19,932 nt of DNA from Schlegelella_A sp038225015 (GTDB taxonomy: Bacteria > Pseudomonadota > Gammaproteobacteria > Burkholderiales > Burkholderiaceae_C): contig JBBRFB010000058.1 of the NCBI GenBank assembly GCA_038225015.1, forward strand, positions 1-19,932, read 5' to 3'. A model generated the notes under the pieces. That model saw only the letters and a list, made by a program, of their open reading frames with translations, was not told where the DNA came from and did no database searches. Both the position numbers and the translations under genes were made by a program. Positions 6,999 through 13,880 of the stretch are shown here, piece by piece (the stretch's first letter is position 1; each line of letters begins with the position of its first letter).

Positions 6999-8339
6999 TC
7001 AAGGCGCGAAACGGCGCCGCGCGTGCAGCGCCAGGCCCGTCGCCACGCTGGCGAAGCGATCGCCGCGAATGGCGCGGGCCGCCGGAAAGCGCCGCTGCAG
7101 CCGGTCGACGAGCAGGGCCAGGCCGGTCGAACCGCCCGTGAAGTAGAGCGCCTGGATATCGCCAGGCACCAGACCGGCCAGGCGCGCCGTCTCCTGCGCG
7201 GCGGCGACGATGCGGTCTAGATCGTGGCCGAGGGCGTCGCGGGCGGTCGCTTCGTCGAGCGGCGCGATCAGCCCGGGCTCGACCCGGCCGAGGTCGATGA
7301 TCGCCGCGCCGCCGCCAGCCACGGCGATCTTCGCGGTCTCGGCGCGGGCCACGAGGTCATGGCCGAGCCGCTCGGTGACGACCCTCAACAGGCGTCGGTG
7401 CTGGGCCGGATCGGCGTAGAACGAGCGCATCGACCGCAGCTCGGCGACCCGCAGCGGGTTGTAGACGGTGTTGACGAGGTGCCAGGTCGCGAGATCGAAG
7501 TAGACCGCGCTCGGCACCTCGCGCGGCGCCTGCCCAGGCGCTTCCGGGCCGAAGGCGCCGTAGCCCAGCAACGGCAGCACGCTGGCCAGCTCGATGCGGC
7601 GATCGAAATCGGTGCCGGCGACGTGCACCCCGTGGTTGGCGAGGATGTCGCCCTTGCGATCGCTCTGCCGCTGGCGCGCCGGGCCGACGCGGACGATCGA
7701 GAAGTCGGACGTGCCGCCGCCGATGTCGGCCACCAGCACCTTCTCTTCGCCGGCGACGCCTTGCTCGTAGTCGAAGGCCGCCGCGATCGGCTCGTACTGG
7801 AAGGCGAGCTCGCGAAAGCCGGCGCGCCGGGCGGCCTTCTCGAGCGCTGCCTGGGCCAGGGCATCGCGCCCGGGGTCGTCGTCGACGAAGAAGACCGGCC
7901 GGCCGAGGACGACGCGGTCGATCGGCGCGCCGACCGCGGCCTCGGCGCGGCCCTTCAGATGCGCGAGGAAGCTGGCGACGACGTCGAGGTAGGGAACGGC
8001 GCGGCCGCCGCCGATGTCGGTCGTCTGCTCGACCAGGGTGCTGCCGAGGATGCTCTTCATCGAGCGCATCAGCCGGCCGTCGATGCCGTCCACGTAGGCC
8101 CCCACCGCAGCCCGGCCGAACTCGCAAAGGGGCCGGCCGTGCAGCTCGCCGTCGGCGGCATAGAACACGGCGGTCGGCATGGTGCTGAAGCCGGCCTCGA
8201 GCTCGACGAGCCGCATCGCCGAGCCGGCGCCCGGAACCGCAATGGCGGAGTTGGACGTGCCGAAGTCGATGGCGCAAAACGACAACGCCGACGACGCCGA
8301 CGACGGCAGCAGTGACGACGGCGACGACGGACGGGTCAT
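6999..8339 (-). CDS. yegD: YegD-like Hsp70-family protein lacking the substrate-binding domain
   Basis: The 446-aa protein is an actin-fold ATPase of the Hsp70 superfamily. Phosphate-1 motif IDFGTSNS is at 24-31, phosphate-2 motif VADIGGGTSDFS at 203-214, and adenosine motif FTGGSTG at 400-406. The C-terminal peptide-binding domain of DnaK is absent, as in E. coli YegD (about 450 aa), so it is not a canonical foldase; the role of YegD proteins is unknown. The first 20 residues are a Ser-rich low-complexity segment encoded by GAC/GCC-type repeats. The conserved domain begins at FCAIDFG. ATG at 8339 is the annotated choice, but a TTG just before SFCAIDFG could be the real start. The gene is isolated: convergent with the aminotransferase gene, and separated from the next gene by 238 bp. 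Confidence 0.92.
   Translation of the reverse strand: MTRPSSPSSLLPSSASSALSFCAIDFGTSNSAIAVPGAGSAMRLVELEAGFSTMPTAVFYAADGELHGRPLCEFGRAAVGAYVDGIDGRLMRSMKSILGSTLVEQTTDIGGGRAVPYLDVVASFLAHLKGRAEAAVGAPIDRVVLGRPVFFVDDDPGRDALAQAALEKAARRAGFRELAFQYEPIAAAFDYEQGVAGEEKVLVADIGGGTSDFSIVRVGPARQRQSDRKGDILANHGVHVAGTDFDRRIELASVLPLLGYGAFGPEAPGQAPREVPSAVYFDLATWHLVNTVYNPLRVAELRSMRSFYADPAQHRRLLRVVTERLGHDLVARAETAKIAVAGGGAAIIDLGRVEPGLIAPLDEATARDALGHDLDRIVAAAQETARLAGLVPGDIQALYFTGGSTGLALLVDRLQRRFPAARAIRGDRFASVATGLALHARRRFAP
8281..8330. repeat. Imperfect GAC/GCC/GGC trinucleotide repeat
   Basis: About 50 nt of GAC-GAC-GCC/GGC-type units lie inside the 5' end of the yegD-like gene, encoding its Ser-rich leader on the minus strand. 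The unit length of three preserves reading frame, so slippage would change leader length without disrupting the ATPase domain. Confidence 0.6.
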
Positions 8340-8378
8340 GTGACGGGGAGCAGGCCGATGCGGCGGCGAAGGGGCGCG

Positions 8379-8384
8379 ATTCTA
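8379..8384 (-). promoter_or_regulatory. Possible -10 element for the yegD-like gene
   Basis: TAGAAT on the minus strand (five of six consensus bases), followed by CG as in the other boxes in this window, lies about 39 nt before the ATG at 8339. No clear -35 is seen. The rest of the 8340-8577 spacer holds no other recognisable element apart from the weak signal before the small gene at 8578. Confidence 0.35.
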
Positions 8385-8577
8385 GGGTCGACCTCGAGCG
8401 CGCGGTCGCGCGCTGCACGGCGATCGGCCACCAGGACGTGCCGAAGTAAACCGAGACCGGCCGGCGGGCGTTGAGTGCAAGCGTGCGAACTGCCCGCAAT
8501 CGACTCGGCGCCCCGGCGCCCGACGATCGCTGGCCGGCAATACTCGACGCCGCACACTCGTTCGCTTCGGAGTACCG

Positions 8578-8790
8578 ATGGACTGGACCGTGGGAACCCG
8601 CTGGCTGGCCGCGCTGACGTCGCGTCAGAAGCGGCGCGTCGACCCGGACCCGGCCGACATGGGCACCGCCTTCGGCCTCGACGCCATCACGACGCTCGAA
8701 CCCCAGGCCTCGAACGAGGCCGGCGCCCTCGAGGCGCCGCCGGGCCGGTCGCGCTTCGAACGGCGCGTGCACCGCCGCTCGCGGCGCTGA
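8578..8790 (+). CDS. Small hypothetical protein, 70 aa
   Basis: I do not recognise the family. The predicted protein is soluble, with no membrane segment or signal peptide. Its N-terminal half contains MDWTVGTRWLAALTSRQKRR followed by an acidic DPDPADMGTAFGLD segment; the last 16 residues are Arg-rich (SRFERRVHRRSRR). Support for expression is contextual: it fills a gap not covered by another gene on the opposite strand, GGAG (8569-8572) lies 5 nt before the ATG, and CAATACT at about 8539-8545 could be a -10. It is convergent with the metallophosphoesterase gene, 16 nt away. The balanced composition of the first 45 residues differs from the Arg/Ala-rich noise of shadow frames. The basic tail could bind nucleic acid, but that is speculation. 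Confidence 0.55.
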   Translation: MDWTVGTRWLAALTSRQKRRVDPDPADMGTAFGLDAITTLEPQASNEAGALEAPPGRSRFERRVHRRSRR

Positions 8791-8806
8791 GCGTTCGCCC
8801 CGGCGA

Positions 8807-9592
8807 TCAGGACTCGAGCACGAGCAGCGGCCGGTGCGCGGCCGCCTCGCCGCGACGCTCGTGCCCGCGCGAATTGCAGACGACGCGCGTCTCGGCGACG
8901 CCGCGAGGCGACCCGCGGTGGCCGACCCGGTAGTCGTGGGCGCAGTGCAGGTGGCCGTGGATCCAGAGCGGCGTGAATGCCAGCAGGTCGTCGTCCGCGT
9001 TGCAGAAGCTCGCCGTGCCGTTCTGGCTGCCATAGCGCGGATCGGCGCTCGACAGGCTCGGTGCGAAATGGGTGATGACCACCGTCCGGTCCCAGGAACG
9101 CGGCGGCAGCGCCAGCTCGCGTTCGAGCCAGGCCCGCGAGGCGAGGCCTTCTTCGCGCATCGATGCGGCGTCGAGAGGCCGGCCGCCGCGGCTGGCCTGC
9201 ATGAGGTCGAGGTAGTAGCCAGCGGCGCGCATCGCCTTGGGCCGGCCGGCGGCGCCGAAGAGATCGAAGTCCGGCCAGCGCGTCGCTCCGACGAGGCGGA
9301 TCCGATCGCCGCGGTCGTCGGTGACGACGAGGCTCTCCTGCTCGAGCAAGGTGATCGAGCGATCGGCGCAGTGCCGGCGCAGCGCCGGCCAGGCCTCGTC
9401 GAGATCGCGGCCGTCGAACTCGTGGTTGCCGGCGACGAAGACGACCGGCTGCGGCCAGTCTGCGAAGCGGTCGAGCGCCGACCAGCCGCTGTCGATGTCG
9501 CCGGCGAGGACGAGCAGCTCGGCACCCGGCGCCGGCTGCGGCTCGAAGGTCTCGGTCTCGAGATGCAGGTCGGAGAGCAGCTGCAGGCGCAT
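8807..9592 (-). CDS. Calcineurin-like metallophosphoesterase
   Basis: The 261-aa protein belongs to the binuclear metallophosphoesterase superfamily. All five blocks are present: SDLHLE (Asp8, His10), GDID (Asp32), GNHEFDG (Asn56, His57), THFAPS (His175) and GHLH (His214, His216). That makes it a likely active phosphodiesterase or phosphomonoesterase; the substrate cannot be predicted. There is no signal peptide, so it is cytoplasmic. Its ATG shares one base with the stop of the upstream SEC-C gene (TGATG), which fixes the start and implies translational coupling in a pckG/SEC-C/phosphoesterase operon. No Shine-Dalgarno is visible, consistent with coupling. Confidence 0.9.
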   Translation of the reverse strand: MRLQLLSDLHLETETFEPQPAPGAELLVLAGDIDSGWSALDRFADWPQPVVFVAGNHEFDGRDLDEAWPALRRHCADRSITLLEQESLVVTDDRGDRIRLVGATRWPDFDLFGAAGRPKAMRAAGYYLDLMQASRGGRPLDAASMREEGLASRAWLERELALPPRSWDRTVVITHFAPSLSSADPRYGSQNGTASFCNADDDLLAFTPLWIHGHLHCAHDYRVGHRGSPRGVAETRVVCNSRGHERRGEAAAHRPLLVLES

Positions 9593-10398
9593 CAACCGGC
9601 GCCGTGGCAGTGCTTGAACTTGCGCCCGCTGCCACACGGGCAGCGGTCGTTGCGGCCGACCTTCGGCGCGTCGCGGCGAACCTGCTCGACCTGGTAGCGG
9701 ATCGGCTCGGTGGCGTCGTAGAGCTCGGCGACGTCGCCGATCAGCTCGTCGATCGCGGCGTCGATCGACGTCGGCCGAGGGCCGGCGGCAGCAGCGGCGG
9801 CAGACGCGGGCGCGGGCGACGGTGCGTCGGGGTCGGCCGGAAGGAAGCGCTGCAGGCGCTCCAGCGCGGCGGCGACACGCTCGTCGGCCACGGCCTCGAG
9901 ACCCGGGAAGAGCGCCAGGGTGGCATCGAAGCCGGCCAGCCACGGGCCGAGCGCTTCGGCGACCGGATCGGCGGGCAGCTGTGTGTCATCGGCCACCGGG
10001 TCGGCGGGCGGCGGCGTGTCGGGCGAGCCGGGCGAGTCGCCCGCAGCGGCAATCAGCGGCTCGAAGTGACCGTACTCGGCCAGCGCCCGGTGGATTGCGG
10101 CGTGGCGGCGCAGGACGAGCTCGCGAGCCCGTCGCTGCGGTGCCTCCGGCTCGGCCGCGCCCCAGCGGTGGCCGCCGGCGTCGAAGACGTAAGGGAGCCA
10201 GCGCTCGGGCTCGATCGATTGCGGGTGGACGACAAGGCCCGACAGGAAGCCGTCGAGCATGAACGCGTCGAACGGCTGCAGCGGCTCGGGAATGCCGGCC
10301 AGAAGCGCGTCGAGCTCGGCGATCTCGGCATCGTTCAGGTCGTGCGCCGCGGCGCTGACGGCCGGCCGCGACGGCGGCGCTGACGACGGCAGCGCCAT
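9592..10398 (-). CDS. UPF0149 (YecA-like) protein with C-terminal SEC-C zinc motif
   Basis: The 268-aa protein has an N-terminal UPF0149/YecA-like helical region (about residues 20-185, with FDAFMLDGFLSGLVVHP as the signature) and a C-terminal SEC-C motif CPCGSGRKFKHCHG, zinc ligands Cys253, Cys255, Cys264 and His265. SEC-C domains occur at the SecA C-terminus and in YecA proteins, where they bind metal and contact the ribosome or SecB; a role near translation or secretion is therefore plausible but unproven. Two low-complexity Pro/Ala/Asp linkers (about 121-150 and 187-210) include a duplicated ADPVA unit. It begins 9 nt after the pckG stop and overlaps the phosphoesterase start by one base. 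Whether residues 245-268 are essential cannot be judged here. Confidence 0.88.
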   Translation of the reverse strand: MALPSSAPPSRPAVSAAAHDLNDAEIAELDALLAGIPEPLQPFDAFMLDGFLSGLVVHPQSIEPERWLPYVFDAGGHRWGAAEPEAPQRRARELVLRRHAAIHRALAEYGHFEPLIAAAGDSPGSPDTPPPADPVADDTQLPADPVAEALGPWLAGFDATLALFPGLEAVADERVAAALERLQRFLPADPDAPSPAPASAAAAAAGPRPTSIDAAIDELIGDVAELYDATEPIRYQVEQVRRDAPKVGRNDRCPCGSGRKFKHCHGAG

Positions 10399-10407
10399 GC
10401 CGGGCGC

Positions 10408-12309
10408 TCAGCCCGCCAGTCGGTCGGCCAGCCGGGCGCGAACGTCCGGGAGCTCGCGCGGCAGGCCGTTGGCGAGCTGGCGGAACAGCTCGTCGTGCAG
10501 TTCGAGCTCGCGCCCCCAGGTCTCGGCGTCGAGATCGCTCACGCGGGCGTAGCGCTCGCGGTCGAAGTCGAGCCCGTTCCAGTTCAGGTCTTCGTAGCGC
10601 GGCGTCAGGCCGAACGCCGTCAGCTCGCCGTTGCCCCGCCCCTCGACCCGGGCGACGATCCATTCCAGGACGCGCATGTTCTCGCCGTAGCCGGGCCAGA
10701 CGAACTTGCCGTCGGGGCCCTTGCGGAACCAGTTGACGCAGAAGATGCGCGGCAGCGAGGCACCGCTGCGGGCCAGCGTCGCCCCCAGATCGAGCCAGTG
10801 GCGGAAGTACTCACTCATGTTGTAGCCCATGAACGGCAACATGGCAAAGGGATCACGCCGCACGACTCCCTGTTTGCCGGCGGCGGCGGCAGTCGTCTCC
10901 GAGCCCATCGTCGCCGCCATGTAGACGCCTTCGGTCCAGTCGCGCGCCTCGGTGACAAGGGGCACCGTGGTCGAGCGGCGGCCGCCGAAGATGAAGGCGT
11001 CGATCGGCACGCCGGCCGGCGAATCCCAGGCCGGATCGACCGCCGGGTTGTTGGTCGCGGCGACAGTGAAGCGCGCGTTCGGGTGCGCCGCCTTGACGCC
11101 CTTCTCGCGGCCGAGCTGCGGCGTCCAGTCGCGGCCCTGCCAGTCGATCAGGTGCGCCGGCGGCTCGTCGGTCATGCCCTCCCACCAGATGTCGCCGTCG
11201 TCGGTGAGGGCGACGTTGGTGAAGATGACGTCGTGTGCCAAGCTGGCCATGCAGTTCGGGTTGGTCTGCTCGTTCGTTCCCGGCGCGACGCCGAAGTAGC
11301 CCGCTTCGGGGTTGATCGCGTAGAGCTTGCCGCCTGCCCCCGGCTTGATCCAGGCGATGTCGTCGCCGACGGTCGTCACCTTCCAGCCGGCCAGGCCGGC
11401 GGGCGGCACCAGCATCGCGAAGTTCGTCTTGCCGCAGGCGCTCGGGAACGCCGCGGCGACGTGGTGCTTCCTACCCTCGGGCGAGGTGACGCCGAGAACC
11501 AGCATGTGCTCGGCCAGCCAGCCGGGCTTTCCGGCACCGGCATCGGCAGCGTCGCGGCCCATGACCGAGGCAATGCGCAGGGCGAAGCACTTCTTGCCGA
11601 GCAGGGCATTGCCGCCGTAGCCCGAGCCGTAGCTCCAGATCTCCTGGGTCTCGGGGTAGTGGACGATGTACTTGGTGTCGTTGCAAGGCCAGGGCACGTC
11701 CTTCTCGCCCGGCTCGAGCGGCGCCCCGACGGTGTGCATGCAGGGCACGAAGTGGCCGTCGCTGCCGAGCAACTCCAGCACCGGCCGGCCCATGCGCGTC
11801 ATGATCTTCATGCTGACGGCGACGTAGGCGCTGTCGGTCAGCTCGATGCCGATGTGCGAGATGTCGGAGCCCAGCGGGCCCATCGAGAACGGCACGACGT
11901 ACATCGTGCGGCCGCGCATCGAGCCCTTGAACAGGGCGGGCGTGCCGTCGGCCTGGCCGGTCTCGAGGAGTCGGCGCATCGCCGCCGGGTCGGTCCAGTT
12001 GTTGGTCGGGCCGGCGTCTTCCTCGCGGGCCGAACAGATGAAGGTGCGGTCTTCGACGCGGGCGACGTCGCTCGGGCTGCTGCGCGCGAGGAAGCTGCGC
12101 GGGCGCAGCTCGGGGTTGAGCTTCCGCAGGGTGCCGGCCTCGACCAGCTGCCGGCAGAGGCGGTCGTACTCGTCGCCGCTGCCGTCGCACCAGTAGACGT
12201 CCTTCGCCTCGGTCAGGGCGGCCATCGAGGCGACCCAGTCGATCAGCTTCGGGTGGCGCACGTGCGCCGGAACGGGAGAGGTCGCGCCAGGCGCCGCAGA
12301 GTTCTTCAT
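10408..12309 (-). CDS. pckG: Phosphoenolpyruvate carboxykinase (GTP)
   Basis: PckG converts oxaloacetate plus GTP to phosphoenolpyruvate, GDP and CO2, the first committed gluconeogenic step from TCA intermediates. The 633-aa protein belongs to the GTP class, not the ATP (pckA) class. Evidence is the P-loop FPSACGKTN (288-296) with the reactive Cys292, the metal-binding GDDIAW (315-320), FGGRRSTTVPLV, NWFRKG, and GYNMSEYFRHW near the C-terminal third. Length is typical (about 600-640 aa). ATG 12309 has GGAAGA just upstream on the minus strand; an in-frame extension upstream reads through spacer and is not supported. A cluster of GCAGGC/GCCTGC elements lies 24-47 nt before the start. Downstream are the SEC-C and phosphoesterase genes, probably co-transcribed. 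Confidence 0.97.
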   Translation of the reverse strand: MKNSAAPGATSPVPAHVRHPKLIDWVASMAALTEAKDVYWCDGSGDEYDRLCRQLVEAGTLRKLNPELRPRSFLARSSPSDVARVEDRTFICSAREEDAGPTNNWTDPAAMRRLLETGQADGTPALFKGSMRGRTMYVVPFSMGPLGSDISHIGIELTDSAYVAVSMKIMTRMGRPVLELLGSDGHFVPCMHTVGAPLEPGEKDVPWPCNDTKYIVHYPETQEIWSYGSGYGGNALLGKKCFALRIASVMGRDAADAGAGKPGWLAEHMLVLGVTSPEGRKHHVAAAFPSACGKTNFAMLVPPAGLAGWKVTTVGDDIAWIKPGAGGKLYAINPEAGYFGVAPGTNEQTNPNCMASLAHDVIFTNVALTDDGDIWWEGMTDEPPAHLIDWQGRDWTPQLGREKGVKAAHPNARFTVAATNNPAVDPAWDSPAGVPIDAFIFGGRRSTTVPLVTEARDWTEGVYMAATMGSETTAAAAGKQGVVRRDPFAMLPFMGYNMSEYFRHWLDLGATLARSGASLPRIFCVNWFRKGPDGKFVWPGYGENMRVLEWIVARVEGRGNGELTAFGLTPRYEDLNWNGLDFDRERYARVSDLDAETWGRELELHDELFRQLANGLPRELPDVRARLADRLAG

Positions 12310-12331
12310 CGATCTTCCAGTCTTCGAACGA

Positions 12332-12356
12332 GGCAGGCGCATGCCTGCGGCAGGCG
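12332..12356. repeat. Direct plus inverted GCAGGC elements upstream of pckG
   Basis: GGCAGGCG occurs at 12332-12339 and again at 12349-12356, with the inverted GCCTGC at 12343-12348 between them. The middle copy can pair with either flank: a 6-bp stem with loop GCAT, or a 6-bp stem around a single G. It lies 23-47 nt before the pckG start, so it could be a regulator site or two mutually exclusive RNA hairpins in the leader. Possible promoter signals are a TTGACC (12369-12364) and TACACT (12381-12376) on the minus strand, both weakly supported. Confidence 0.5.
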
Positions 12357-12435
12357 TCCAGCGGGTCAAAAGTCGAGTGTAGCGGCCGGTACGAAGGGCC
12401 CATGACCGCCCGGCGCCCACCCCGCTGACGGCCGC

Positions 12436-12446
12436 GATAATCGATC
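12436..12446 (+). promoter_or_regulatory. GATAAT box directly before the TupA-like gene
   Basis: GATAAT (12436-12441), five of six -10 consensus bases, is followed by CGATC and the ATG at 12447. There is no Shine-Dalgarno. The geometry fits a leaderless transcript; no -35 is recognised. Confidence 0.38.
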
Positions 12447-13259
12447 ATGCTGCGCCGCCGACCTTTCCTTGCCGCCGCCGCCTGGCTGGCAACGACCGGC
12501 CGGGTCGCCGCCGAGCGAACGCCCGAGTCGGCGACGCCGCTGCGCTGCGCCGCCGACCGCTCGCTCGTCGCCTCGGGGCTGGCGCGGGCGCTGCAGCGCG
12601 GCTTCGCGGCCTATACCGGCATCCGCGTGCTGATCGTCCCCGGGCCGGCGCTGGCGATTCTCGAGGCGATGCGCAACGGCGAGGCGGACACTGCCCTCTG
12701 CAATGCGCCGGCCGCCGAGGAGGCGCTCGAACAGCAGGGCCTCGTGCACGACCGCCGGCTGGTCGCCGCCGGCGACTTCGTCATCGTCGGGCCGGTCGCA
12801 CCGGGCAGGGCCCGCTGGTTTCCCCGGGGCGTCGGCGCAGTGGAGGCATTGACGCACCTCCATGCCCTGGCCAGCGCCGATCCCGCCACGCCCCCCTTCG
12901 TTTCCGCCAACGACGGCTCGGGCGTCCACGTCGCCGAGCAGAACCTGTGGCGGCAAGCCCGACTGGAGCCGGTCGCGCCCTGGTACGTCGCCGCCGACCC
13001 GGGGCGCGACTTCCTCGCCCAGGTGCGCGAGCGCCGGGGCTGGGCCCTGGTCGAGCGCAGCGCCTGGCTCGCTCACGGCGCTGGCCAGGCGATCGCGATC
13101 CAGGACGACCCGCAACTGGCCGAGACGGTCCACGTGATGCGATCGTTCCATGCCACACATCCGGCCGGGAGGATCTTCGCGGGCTGGATCGGCGGCGGCC
13201 GTGGCCGGGCGGTGGCACGTGCGCAACGCGGCTACCGCGCCCCGCGTCGTACGACATGA
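12447..13259 (+). CDS. TupA-like solute-binding protein, solitary, probable Tat signal
   Basis: The 270-aa protein resembles the tungstate-binding TupA family (COG2998, periplasmic-binding-protein fold). Supporting blocks are FAAYTGIRVLIV, EADTALCNAPAAEEALEQQG, HDRRLVAAGDFVIVGP (about 101-116) and FVSANDGSGVHVAEQNLW (151-168). The N-terminus MLRRRPFLAAAAWLATTG has a twin-arginine-like RRPFL followed by a hydrophobic stretch, with likely cleavage after about residue 22, so it is probably periplasmic. The TTTS-type oxyanion loop of TupA near the mature N-terminus is not conserved (CAADRSLVASG instead), so the ligand may differ. No ABC permease or ATPase gene lies nearby. The MOSC gene starts 7 nt after the stop. 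Confidence 0.8.
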   Translation: MLRRRPFLAAAAWLATTGRVAAERTPESATPLRCAADRSLVASGLARALQRGFAAYTGIRVLIVPGPALAILEAMRNGEADTALCNAPAAEEALEQQGLVHDRRLVAAGDFVIVGPVAPGRARWFPRGVGAVEALTHLHALASADPATPPFVSANDGSGVHVAEQNLWRQARLEPVAPWYVAADPGRDFLAQVRERRGWALVERSAWLAHGAGQAIAIQDDPQLAETVHVMRSFHATHPAGRIFAGWIGGGRGRAVARAQRGYRAPRRTT

Positions 13260-13262
13260 AGG
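13258..13262 (+). promoter_or_regulatory. Shine-Dalgarno of the MOSC gene
   Basis: GAAGG overlaps the stop codon of the TupA-like gene and ends 4 nt before the ATG at 13267. It supports this start and coupling of the two genes. Confidence 0.5.
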
Positions 13263-13266
13263 CGCC

Positions 13267-13866
13267 ATGACGTCAACCGGACGGGTCCTGAGCGTCAACG
13301 TCGCCCGCGCCCGGGCCGTCGCCCTCAACGGCCGCAAGGTGATGACGGCCATCGGCAAGCAGCCCGTCGATGAGACGCGGGCCGTGCAGCCGCTCGGCAT
13401 CGAGGGCGACGAGCAGGCCGACCTCAGCGTCCATGGCGGGCTGGCGAAGGCCGTCTACGCCTACCCGAGCGAGCACTACCCGTTCTGGCGCACGGTGCGT
13501 GCCCAGGCCGGCGTCGCCCTCTGGGACGAGGCACCGGCGCCGGGGTCGCTGGGCGAGAACCTGACGACCGAAGGCCTCCTCGAGAGCGACGCCTGGATCG
13601 GCGACGTGCTGCGTTTCCCCCACTGCGAGCTCGCGGTAAGCGAGCCGCGCTTCCCTTGCTTCAAGTTCACCGCGGCCATGGGGTTCGCGCACGCCGCGAA
13701 GATGATGGTGGAAAGCGCCTGGTGCGGCTTCTACCTCGCGGTCCGGGTGCCGGGAACGATCGCCGCGGGCGAGCCCTTCACTCTCGTCGCGGGGCCGCGC
13801 CAGGTCGGCGTCGCCGAGCTCTTTCGCGCCCGCATGGGGCGCAGCCGGCGTGCCGCCCTCGCCTGA
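13267..13866 (+). CDS. MOSC-domain protein, YiiM-like
   Basis: MOSC domains are found at the C-terminus of molybdenum-cofactor sulfurases and in stand-alone proteins such as YiiM that bind molybdenum cofactor and reduce N-hydroxylated compounds. The 199-aa protein shows IEGDEQADLSVHGGLAKAVYAYP (His56-Gly-Gly, about 45-67), the GENLTTEGLLE block (96-106) and the conserved cysteine Cys131 in RFPCFKFTAAMG, the probable sulfur or cofactor ligand. Length is near the stand-alone family (about 200-220 aa). The ATG is backed by a Shine-Dalgarno. It sits 7 nt after the TupA-like gene and 14 nt before rlmJ. Pairing with an oxyanion-type binding protein suggests a link to molybdenum or tungsten, but no Moco enzyme is encoded here. 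Confidence 0.9.
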   Translation: MTSTGRVLSVNVARARAVALNGRKVMTAIGKQPVDETRAVQPLGIEGDEQADLSVHGGLAKAVYAYPSEHYPFWRTVRAQAGVALWDEAPAPGSLGENLTTEGLLESDAWIGDVLRFPHCELAVSEPRFPCFKFTAAMGFAHAAKMMVESAWCGFYLAVRVPGTIAAGEPFTLVAGPRQVGVAELFRARMGRSRRAALA

Positions 13867-13880
13867 GACCACCGCCGCCG

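Noticed and set aside
8340..8577. Search for a small RNA, tRNA or extra gene in the 238-bp spacer
   Set aside because: No tRNA-like cloverleaf, terminator hairpin with T-run or convincing coding frame was found; only weak -10-like boxes are present.
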